Assembly: GCA_945910005.1 (NCBI GenBank)
Contig: OX246739.1
Location: 2,696,001-2,760,000 of the forward strand
Origin: Isoperla grammatica
Lineage: Eukaryota > Arthropoda > Insecta > Plecoptera > Perlodidae
Direction: 5' to 3'
Length of the DNA: 64,000 bases
This document shows positions 48,778-59,700 of the stretch, piece after piece. Below the pieces are notes generated by a model. The model ran no database searches and was not told where the DNA came from. It saw only the letters and a program-made list of their open reading frames with translations. Position 1 is the first letter of the stretch. The number at the start of each line of letters is the position of its first letter. The position numbers and the translations under genes were made by a program.

Positions 48778-50438
48778 GTAAACACAGCCTTCTACTTAGA
48801 GTAAACGTTGTTGTCAACCACAGCCACAAGTCGTACCGCCCTCTCACCACACTCACCTTCAGGTAAACACAGCCTTCTACTTAGAGTAAACGTTGTTGTC
48901 AACCACAGCCACAAGTCCTACCGCCCTCTCACCACACTCACCTTCAGGTAAACACAGCCTTCTACTTAGAGTAAACGTTGTTGTCAACCACAGCCACAAG
49001 TCCTACCGCCCTCTCACCACACTCACCTTCAGGTAAACACAGCCTTCTACTTAGAGTAAACGTTGTTGTCAACCACAGCCACAAGTCCTACCGCCCTCTC
49101 ACCACACTCACCTTCAGGTAAACACAGCCTTCTACTTAGAGTAAACGTTGTTGTCAACCACAGCCACAAGTCGTACCGCCCTCTCACCACACTCACCTTC
49201 TGGTAAACACAGCCTTCTACTTAGAGTAAACGTTGTTGTCAACCACAGCCACAAGTCCTACCGCCCTCTCACCACACTCACCTTCAGGTAAACACAGCCT
49301 TCTACTTAGAGTAAACGTTGTTGTCAACCACAGCCACAAGTCCTACTGCCCTCTCACCACACTCACCTTCAGGTAAACACAGCATTCTACTTAGAGTAAA
49401 CGTTGTTGTCAACCACAGCCACAAGTCCTACCGCCCTCTCACCACACTCACCTTCAGGTAAACACAGCCTTCTACTTAGAGTAAACGTTGTTGTCAACCA
49501 CAGCAACAAGTCTTACCGCCCTCTCACCACACTCACCTTCAGGTAAACACAGCCTTCTACTTAGAGTAAACGTTGTTGTCAACCACAGCCACAAGTCCTA
49601 CTGCCCTCTCACCACACTCACCTTCAGGTAAACACAGCCTTCTACTTAGAGTAAACGTTGTTGTCAACCACAGCCACAAGTTTTACCGCCCTCTTACCAC
49701 ACTCACCTTCAGGTAAACACAGCCTTCTACTTAGAGTAAACGTTGTTGTCAACCACAGCCACAATTCTTACCGCCCTCTCACCACACTCACCTTCAGGTA
49801 AACACAGCCTTCTACTTAGAGTAAACGTTGTTGTCAACCACAGCCACAAGTCGTACCGCCCTCTCACCACACTCACCTTCAGGTAAACACAGCCTTCTAC
49901 TTAGAGTAAACGTTGTTGTCAACCACAGCCACAAGTTTTACCGCCCTCTTACCACACTCACCTTCAGGTAAACACAGCCTTCTACTTAGAGTAAACGTTG
50001 TTGTCAACCACAGCCACAAGTCCTACCGCCCTCTCACCACACTCACCTTCAGGTAAACACAGCCTTCTACTTAGAGTAAACGTTGTTGTCAACCACAGCC
50101 ACAAGTCGTACCGCCCTCTCACCACACTCACCTTCAGGTAAACACAGCCTTCTACTTAGAGTAAACGTTGTTGTCAACCACAGCCACAAGTCCTACCGCC
50201 CTCTCACCACACTCACCTTCAGGTAAACAAAGCCCTCTACTTAGAGTAAACGTTGTTGTCAACCACAGCCACAAGTCGTACCACCCTCTCACCACACTCA
50301 CCTTCAGGTAAACACAGCCCTCTACTTAGAGTAAACGTTGTTGTCAACCACAGCCACAAGTCTTACCGCCCTCTCACCACACTCACCTTCAAGTAAACAC
50401 AGCCTTCTACTTAGAGTAAACGTTGTTGTCAACAGCCA
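48736..50438 (+). repeat. 20-copy, 85 bp minisatellite carrying the end of TMTC exon 1 and its 5' splice site
   Basis: Units of exactly 85 bp run from CAGCCACAAGTC to GTTGTTGTCAACCA. Each has 39 bp of exon end (SHKSYRPLTTLTF) and the donor CAG/GTAAAC. Donors recur at 48778, 48863, 48948 and every 85 bp to 50393. One copy has CTG/GT (49203) and the last has CAA/GT. The outer edges share CAGCCA, which fits duplication by microhomology. Reading through the first donor gives an immediate stop (AGG TAA), so later donors cannot simply extend the exon. Confidence 0.95.
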
Positions 50439-50823
50439 GTGTCCGTTCACAATCTTGTACACTACAAACTACAGCAAATATTGAAACCTACGGATACATG
50501 TTTTCTTTAACACAAATGTGAATGTTCAACAGGAAGCTAATTGACAATTAACGTAATGCATCAAGTTGTGCATCTCCGTGTAACTGTAAACAATGGATAT
50601 GTAATCAATTGATTGCGTTGTCTGTTGTCTGATTGATAGTTGCAAAGAGAAGCACGTGAGAAGTGTACGATTAATGGGCTCACATCAATTTTATGTTCGT
50701 TTCCATCTACCAGATTTAATAATTTGGTCTATTAAAATTAAAAGGGTACGACAATGTTTCCCCTCCCCCCTCCAGGAACTCTCTTGGCTCTCTTGAGTTG
50801 AGGGAGCTAATGATTTGGTTCAA

Positions 50824-50837
50824 TGGTGGAGGTGCCG
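50824..50837 (+). repeat. tRNA-Ala 3'-end complement, copy 3
   Basis: Exact TGGTGGAGGTGCCG, here continued as GGT, as expected for a longer match to a tRNA-Ala acceptor/T arm. Confidence 0.55.
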
Positions 50838-52792
50838 GGTCTACACAATACGCCTACGGTGTTCACACTGGAGCTACTACCAACCGTTAAAAAATTAAGT
50901 CACGCTTTTTGGGGTACGATTTATTTCACCAATATGTACAATTACGGTATAAATACGGTATATATCGAGTGATTCGCGTTAAAACGTGTAATGCCAGTTA
51001 CCGGTCACAGTGGAAATACATTGTTTGACATACCAAGAGTATTACTACCAGAACAGTTCCAAATGGTGGCAGCATTTCGTTGTGTTTCATTTTCAGTCGT
51101 CAAGTTGGTACACTTTCTGTCAAATGGCCACTTCTCAAGCACAAAAGATGAATGAAAGAGTTAATGGGTACAACCAAGCTCCGGAGGGTACGAAAGTTGG
51201 TTCATTTTATTCTGTTATTAATGATGTGCCCGTCTAAAATTCAAACTTTCAGAATTATTACGCCAACCGTTAAGAAAATTTAAAAATGCTTTTAGGACTG
51301 CTTGCTTAATGGCAACAATAATGATAACGGAACTTTCATGGTGCTATTGTGAAAGTGGATAATAACCCGTCGTACTATATTCAATTGCAGACGTATTGTG
51401 TGATTGTGTATAATAAACTAGATCCATGTAGCAAAGTTTTCAGTTCTCAATTCGTGTGTTTTAACTTTGCCACTTACACGTAATGCACAAACAAACAGCC
51501 TGGAACGTGGAACAAGGGGGTTGTGGTTTGTAGTTTCGTTTTATTTTCAGAAATATTATTGGATACTTAACAAACATAGCGCTGCTAAGCAACTTCGCAC
51601 TTATCTGCGCCATTGATGATTTAATAATGACAATGGACAATTTACATAATAGTTTATTTCCTTGACACAATATGAATGCATTTAGTCTATTTTTAGTGGC
51701 CAAATTGTACACGATTAAATTGGATTTGTATTCAAAGGCAACTACTACTATTGAATTATTTAACGCAAAGGTCTTGAAAAAGCTAGGAGACATATTATAT
51801 TGTGCTGATAAGTTATACAGTATCCACGTAGAGTGTATCTCAGTAGAAAGAATGCTTGCACTAGTACTGGGTTCCGATTCTGTAAAATAAGGTAAATAAA
51901 CCCAAAGTAAAAACTAGAGTTTTTTTGTGAGCCGAAGTTTGGGTGAGAATTACGTAAAGGATGATGAAACCAAATAAGTTAATTAATGTGTTATGCAACG
52001 TATGAAAGCCACATATTGCTGGATGTATGTCAGTCCTATACCTACTTAATATATTCAGACCACATCCATACTTCTGAATGTGTCAGCCATGTAATTGAGG
52101 TTATGTTATTAGTTTGCAAGGGACTTATAAAGTTTCTTGATGGGTATGTAGGTTTACATTCGCTATACCAACTTCATAACAAACTTGTTAAGACAAATAG
52201 TAACGATCTAAACCAACATGGAATGTATAATGAAATCATGTCCGATATTATGTAACAATAATAATAATAATTTGTGTGGACACCACATAATACACATACC
52301 AGCAAGCATGAGATGATAGCTTTAAGACCGTCCTATTCATGAAACAACAATGTGATGACAATAATAATAAACAGTTATAAATGTAATAACGATCTCCTGA
52401 GTTGACACTTCAATGCAATAATACAGGTTCTTAAATTGAGGGTGTCCGTCATATCAAATTCATAACAATACCATGTTCAAGAATGAATGTGTACCTTTGC
52501 TCTTTATAACGGTCAGTTCGTCCGTGGAACAAGTCCACTTATCATCTTGGTGGGGGTTGGAAGTGTTGCATGCTCTAGCATCCCCTTATACATCGGTCAC
52601 GTAATCATTGACGAATGTGTCTAGGTTACTATGAACGAGGTTGTTACGGTACAGAATAACACAATTTCAATTCTATGGCCAACGAAATGATGAAGTCTTT
52701 CTTGTATTGATTGATATCTAATATTATATTGTTTCCTTCATTCAACACTTACAACGACCGTGCGATGTAGTTGGTCGGTGCACGAGTACCCG

Positions 52793-52807
52793 CCCCCCCC
52801 CCCCCCC
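52793..52807. repeat. Poly-C tract (15 C)
   Basis: Uninterrupted run of 15 C. Confidence 0.95.
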
Positions 52808-52884
52808 ACACAGCTGATCCGTGTTAGTATCACATCAACCTGCTCCCTGCTTACGTCACTGAATCTTTTTGCTCTTTCATTTAC

Positions 52885-53047
52885 TCTGAAGTATCTTGTG
52901 AGAGGATCCATAACAGAATGGAGGGAGGGAGGGACGGGAGAGGGGGATAAAGTCAGACGTAATGATCTAGATCGATGGAGGAGGATCGGTGATAACCGAG
53001 ATATTAGCGCTCCTGAAGTATCTGTGAGAGGATCCATAACTAGATGG
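52885..53047. repeat. Two direct copies of a 35 bp segment, about 127 bp apart
   Basis: CTGAAGTATCT, then GTGAGAGGATCCATAAC, then AGA(A)TGGA, occurs at 52885 and 53012. This is probably an old tandem duplication. Confidence 0.85.
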
Positions 53048-54268
53048 ACGTCACTTGTGACGTTGGAATAAATTGTCCATGACCTTCTCAGCAATCAACG
53101 GGAAGTACAAAGAAAGATATGCACGCTAGTAGCACGCAGGCTCACCTTGGCGCAAAGTACCAGTGGAGGAGCGTCGGTATTAGTAGTCCACGTACATGTT
53201 CAGACATGTCCTCTGTGGAATACGGACTTACCTTGATAAAGAAATACAACGGTTACTATTTATCATACGTGTTAGGTAGTGGTATCCTTCATGGACCATA
53301 TCTTGCCAGTAGAATACGGACCCATCACAGAATAACAATGCTAATCTGCTATACCATGCTTTAGCACACCTTACGTATCTTGTTTCAGGGAATTGTATAT
53401 TCAACGGCTTACATCTTCCAATTAGAAAAAAACGACTATCGTGAAATAGAGATCTGGACTTCAAACATCATCCTTCAACAAACACACAGTCCTGTGCATT
53501 ATCGCGATGCCCTCCCCATATCCCACTGGAATACGGACGTATCTCTGCCGACCATTCAAAGAAACAAATTGCCCGCCGCCTTCTCAGCGACGCCCAAACA
53601 CACGCAAAACATTTCCCTACCATTGTTATAAGTAATCACTATATTTTTCTTACATCATCGAACTGTTCCTCCCTCTTTCTCTCTCTTTATGCTTTCAGAC
53701 ACGGAAGATTTATCCTAGAGATTTTTTCCTACAAACGCAGCCAGGTAACAATGAAAATGGTTATTGCTGTGAATCAGTTTCATTGTTAAATGCGTACATC
53801 TGTTAAGAACTTTGAAAGATAAATCTCTATTGTTCGCCAGTATCAGAAGTAAGCGAGTACACAGCCAGAGTTAGCGAATCTACTGTGCGAACATACAAAA
53901 GCACACATGAACATGTAAGAGGAAACCAACTGTATACAAACATTCTTATTTCTATAGGGAGTATTCATGTGACGTCACACCTACCAAACATTTCCACTGG
54001 GAACCTACACTTACCACGAAATATGGGAGTATTGAACACGTGTGGCACAAAATCAACTACATGAAATGATAACATGTGACATTGTACACCACACAAAAAT
54101 TTGTACTAGAAGAGACAGATTATCTTTATGTTTCTTTTCAGTAAAAGTTACAAATCCAAGAATGTAACGAAGCAAGGACAGTCATTTTGATTAGCTAGCT
54201 GATGAAGCACTTGAGGAACACACATTACAACGTGGCGTTAGTCGTAAGATTGCAGCCTGTAAATGATG

Positions 54269-54480
54269 TGTTCAACCCCTACATGGAACGACGTGGTAGA
54301 AGTGTTACCGAACATGAGGTTCGTAATAACCCTAAGATGAGTGGGTAGCCGACCTTCAACCCCTACATGCAGCGCGGTAAGCCGAGATCTCGGTATAGCG
54401 TAGGCGAATATTGAGGTTGATAACTGCTATGTAGGAGTTAAGCAATTCCAGCCCTAAGTTAGGCGGGTAACCACTCTCGC
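54269..54480. repeat. Diverged duplicated segment
   Basis: TTCAACCCCTACATG occurs twice (near 54269 and 54356), with similar following pieces (CCCTAAG, then G(T/C)GGGTA(G/A)CC). A decayed repeat of unknown origin. Confidence 0.5.
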
Positions 54481-54896
54481 GTATTATACTGGGCTCACAT
54501 CAGAACATGCACGTTATATGGTGTATTCAATTATAACCGTATAGCTAGCTTCTCATTATTATTAGCGAAACTTGCTGGTTAGTTATTTTTCCATTATTGT
54601 TTGTATTTTGTATACATTATATCGATTTTCCTTCTTAGTAAATCAGGTTTATAACTGAATAGAATAGGCACTAAATACATGAATAAATGAATAAATAAAA
54701 AATACATAAATTTGAACCGGAATAAAATATCTGAGAATATATAAACGCTTTCCATTAACAAATGATGTATGTTATTTCAACCAAATATTTTTTTTATAAC
54801 TGAGAAAATAATGAAAAGAAAACCGGTGATTTTCAGAGCTTTGTTCTTGTAAAACGTAGTAATGCCTGGTGTACAGTACGCCTCATAAGGACAGAT

Positions 54897-56738
54897 AGGC
54901 AAGCACGCGGGTTGCAGTCTAGCGGGGCCACGGGGCTATGCAGGCAGGCAGGCAGAGTGTAATCACGTGTAGAGGGCCAGCAAGCACGCGGGTTGCAGTC
55001 TAGCGGGGCTATGCAGGCAGGCAGGCAGAGTGTAATCACGTGTAGAGGGCCAGCAAGCACGCGGGTTGCAGTCTAGCGGGGCCACGGGGCTATGCAGGCA
55101 GGCAGGCAGAGTGTAATCACGTGTAGAGGGCCAGCAAGCACGTGGGTTGCAGTCTAGCGGGGCCACGGGGCTATGCAGGCAGGCAGGCAGGCAGAGTGTA
55201 ATCACGTGTAGAGGGCCAGCAAGCACGTGGGTTGCAGTCTAGCGGGGCCACGGGGCTATGCAGGCAGGCAGGCAGAGTGTAATCACGTGTAGAGGGCCAG
55301 CAAGCACGCGGGTTGCAGTCTAGCGGGGCCACGGGGCTATGCAGGCAGGCAGGCAGAGTGTAATCACGTGTAGAGGGCCAGCAAGCACGCGGGTTGCAGT
55401 CTAGCGGGGCCACGGGGCTAAACAGGCAGGCAGGCAGAGTGTAATCACGTGTAGAGGGCCAGCAAGCACGCGGGTTGCAGTCTAGCGGGGCCACGGGGCT
55501 ATGCAGGCAGGCAGGCAGAGTGTAATCACGTGTAGAGGGCCAGCAAGCACGCGGGTTGCAGTCTAGCGGGGCCACGGGGCTATGCAGGCAGGCAGGCAGA
55601 GTGTAATAGCGTGTAGAGGGCCAGCAAGCACGCGGGTTGCAGTCTAGCGGGGCCACGGGGCTATGCAGGCAGGCAGGCAGAGTGTAATCACGTGTAGAGG
55701 GCCAGCAAGCACGCGGGTTGCAGTCTAGCGGGGCCACGGGGCTATGCAGGCAGGCAGGCAGAGTGTAATCACGTGTAGAGGGCCAGCAAGCACGCGGGTT
55801 GCAGTCTAGCGGGGCCACGGGGCTATGCAGGCAGGCAGGCAGAGTGTAATCACGTGTAGAGGGCCAGCAAGCACGCGGGTTGCAGTCTAGCGGGGCCACG
55901 GGGCTATGCAGGCAGGCAGGCAGAGTGTAATCACGTGTAGAGGGCCAGCAAGCACGCGGGTTGCAGTCTAGCGGGGCCACGGGGCTATGCAGGCAGACAG
56001 GCAGAGTGTAATCACGTGTAGAGGGCCAGCAAGCACGCGGGTTGCAGTCTAGCGGGGCCACGGGGCTATGCAGGCAGGCAGGCAGAGTGTAATCACGTGT
56101 AGAGGGCCAGCAAGCACGCGGGTTGCAGTCTAGCGGGGCCACGGGGCTATGCAGGCAGGCAGGCAGAGTGTAATCACGTGTAGAGGGCCAGCAAGCACGC
56201 GGGTTGCAGTCTAGCGGGCCACGGGGCTATGCAGGCAGGCAGGCAGAGTGTAATCACGTGTAGAGGGCCAGCAAGCACGCGGGTTGCAGTCTAGCGGGGC
56301 CACGGGGCTATGCAGGCAGGCAGGCAGAGTGTAATCACGTGTAGAGGGCCAGCAAGCACGCGGGTTGCAGTCTAGCGGGGCCACGGGGCTATGCAGGCAG
56401 GCAGGCAGAGTGTAATCACGTGTAGAGGGCCAGCAAGCACGCGGGTTGCAGTCTAGCGGGCCACGGGGCTATGCAGGCAGGCAGGCAGAGTGTAATCACG
56501 TGTAGAGGGCCAGCAAGCACGTGGGTTGCAGTCTAGCGGGCCACGGGGCTATGCAGGCAGGCAGGCAGAGTGTAATCACGTGTAGAGGGCCAGCAAGCAC
56601 GTGGGTTGCAGTCTAGCGGGCCACGGGGCTATGCAGGCAGGCAGGCAGAGTGTAATCACGTGTAGAGGGCCAGCAAGCACGTGGGTTGCAGTCTAGCGGG
56701 CCACGGGGCTATGCAGGCAGGCAGGCAGGCAGAGTGTA
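54897..56738. repeat. About 23-copy, 81 bp minisatellite with an E-box in each unit
   Basis: GGGTTGCAGTCTAGCGGG recurs about every 81 bp from 54909 to 56682. Each unit also contains a GCAG tetranucleotide run (three or four copies) and GTAATCACGTGTAGAGG, which holds the CACGTG E-box; one unit near 55605 has lost it. Several right-hand units are 80 bp long (GGGCC instead of GGGGCC), and the second unit lacks the GCCACGG piece. Because 81 is divisible by three, the minus strand is open for 323 codons (27-residue repeat), but there is no sign of a real protein. Confidence 0.95.
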
Positions 56739-59700
56739 TTGATTCCGGGCGCCTGCCAAAAAGAGGACCGTCCATCGCAGCTCGGTTCAACTTTTGTTTC
56801 ATCCTAATGTCTCGACGCCCGCTCGCCCCACGAGGTCACTAGAACACTTTTTGCCCATCTCTCTCTCTCTCTCTCCCAACCCAACCGGATATTATTTGCT
56901 TGTGTTCGTGAAACATCCCTCTGCGCCTCTGCGGTGGTTATTGAAAGTATAAATTGTGGTTTCTTTGGGCCAAACTACTTGAGGCCAGACCACCCGTTGA
57001 AAGTAATTACGAGACTAGTCACTGTTAGGTAAGGCGAACAGTTCAAAAGTACTGTTTATGAAACTGTTTAAAAATAATCGGGTAATGATCTTACAAATTA
57101 TGTTCATTCAGAACTGTCAACGGGGCTAAGTAGAACAAGCTATGTAATGTACGATAAATTACTGTGTTTAGTCATGTATATCAATAGTGCTACATCACAT
57201 AAAAACAAAGCGAACATTAGTTTCGTAAGCAATACAGACTGCATGCCAAATATTTCTAATCTTGTCTTGTAAATAGTAAGATTGTTGGGTTAGCAAATCA
57301 AAAATTGGAATAATAAAACTGTTAAATAATATGTTTAAAATTTTAGCGCTGATAGGCGAACTACCAAGTCACTAACGACTTCCATTGCTCAAATTACTCA
57401 AATGAATAAAATAAAGTACATTTTCTTTATTAATTTTAAAGAGACAACTGTGCGAGAAATAATGCAAAAGTAAATGGACATAAATTTATAGCAACATACA
57501 CATATTATTTTGTCATGATAATTCATGCATTTTTGGGAGATATTTTAATTGATTGGGTCTGCTTCTTCCCAGATACTGAAGGGAAGAGTAATGTTATATT
57601 ACTACGAACCCCTGCAGTGAATAATGTTTTATCTTACATATATGATTGGGTGTTTTTAATCTTATATTTTGGCAATATATTTTGTGCAATTGCAGTTTCG
57701 ATAGATATAAATCAATACTGGAATTACACCAAATACATGGCCAAATCATACGCAGCACTTTCTTTTTTCAGCTAGTCTTATTATAAGGAAAGCTGGCACA
57801 GAAACGGCCATTCAGTTCCCGATGAGTTCTCATTGTGTGTATTAACGTGTGCGTGTTGAATCGTCACATGTTGTGATAGTCCATCTCAATGCAAAGTGAG
57901 GTCTACCTATGGTTAAATCACACCTGCATCCTTGACACTTCCATTAATATTATTTTGTTTGTATAATATCATTCTGTACCACCGAGTACCGACTTTGAAT
58001 TCATTACAAAAGCGGTTATTTGTCCAGCTTCTTGCCCACAGCCGGTCGAGAGATCCATCTTAGCCTAGGTAATGTATTACGGCAGTTTACTTGCGATGTG
58101 TATCTTTCGGCCCATTAGGAATGACAAACTGTTGAAACACCGTTGATAAATGACACCACCTCCTCGCTAAACTACAGCCTTCATTTTTGTTATGAATTAC
58201 AAAATATAAATACATCTAAACATGACAGTGCAATGAATGTTTTTAACCCTATCTCGCAAGTGGTAATTCATAGATTTGGAGGAAATCTGTAATAATTAAA
58301 CACATATTCAGACAGGATACCAACTTGGAGAAACATTGCAATAAAATAATGGTATTCATTATTTAAAAGTTATTTTCTAACGAATTTTGTTCCATAATTA
58401 AATGTTTTAGGTGGAAAGAGAAATACACAATTATTTTGGGGTAATTTAAATACCATTCATAAGGAAAATATTAGAAAATGTACACACATAAAAGTTTCGT
58501 GGGGATAGATGTTACAGGGTTCACACTAGCTTACATGATGCTTTACATGATGTGCCCCTCATTAGGTGACGAGGCATGTTAGGGTAGCTGGGAACGAATG
58601 TCATGGAGCTGTTATAGTAGGACTCAATTCCAGGATTTACTTTTATATGACTGATAGAACACCTCGAGACAACCCCCAGTCAGGATACCAGTGACAATGG
58701 ACCTCACTGGGCCACTTCTATCGGCATTTATCTTACTGTTATATTATAAATAGAGATAATCTGCTATATTGATAGATTATCATTCTATTGTATAAATATA
58801 ACACAATCTCTCTGTGTCGTGGTGTCCTGGAGCAAAGACTACGTGAACTCTTTGCCTGGAGCTTGTATACATCACGGTGGCTTACAGCTTTGAGCGAGGG
58901 TCGTGGATTAGAACCCTCAGGTGGGATTGTCCTTCATGTTGACCTGGTACAACCCCACAAATAGAGCGCTAAGCAGCAACAATAGTGGGTCTATGTATAG
59001 CCCCATCCTACGTGGACAAAGTAATCACACCAGCCTGGCTTAGCTTCCACATCGGTTTCAATACATTAAGGTAGACCAGAGAGTGAATCGAATGGCATCC
59101 GCATACGAGGATGAATAATATATATATAATATATAAGAATGATGCATGTATGTGTGGGTTGTGAAGTAGCCTTCAAATATCCACCTCATCTTCTGAGCTA
59201 CCGTGGACGACTCTATCGGATGTATTGAAGTAACTTTAGTCATCCGTTGTCGTTATTGATCATAGTTGTGCCCATTTATACCCCGCGTTAAAATTGATTC
59301 TTGAAAGTCGAAATAGTTTTCTAAAATTGTTAGACCTTTGAGAAACATACTTCTTCACCGAGAGAATTCCGTTGAACAAATGATCATCTTTACTCGTGAA
59401 AGTATTTTTGTGGTAAACAAATGTATTTATTTTATACCCACTCAGCAACAAGTAATGATTTCCAATGTTTTACCAATGTTTGATTAGTTTCGATTGGCAA
59501 TTCATTATTGTGATGTTACAGTTCAGGTCTTCTCAAACATTGGTTTGCTATTACTACTGAAAAGCAAAATAAAACACCCCCCTTGTCTAGTTCACTCTTG
59601 TCGTGGTTTACAATGTACACAAAAACTTTTATAAACTTTATCAGTAGATATTCGCTTTGAAAACTCTCATATATCGTGGTCATCATGTTCGTCTTCTATT

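Larger units (their letters stand above)
50439..54896. other. Presumed TMTC intron 1, unique part
   Basis: AT-rich sequence after the array. It includes the third tRNA-Ala-like 14-mer, a poly-C tract and two decayed duplications listed separately. No TMTC exon 2 could be recognised. Confidence 0.45.

Noticed and set aside
53699..53744. 46 bp exon candidate with a strong acceptor and in phase with TMTC exon 1
   Set aside because: The encoded peptide (HGRFILEIFSYKRSQ) does not resemble the TMTC sequence that should follow TFR; probably chance.
54833..56142. 323-codon ORF with a 27-residue repeat
   Set aside because: It results from an 81 bp unit divisible by three and lacking a stop; the start is inside the repeat and the composition is that of a GC-rich minisatellite.
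20..56738. CRISPR-like regular repeats
   Set aside because: Units are contiguous tandem copies without unique spacers, in eukaryotic intron-containing DNA.
57515..57775. 86-codon hydrophobic plus-strand ORF
   Set aside because: Hydrophobicity comes from AT-rich codons; no family signature or flanking gene signals.
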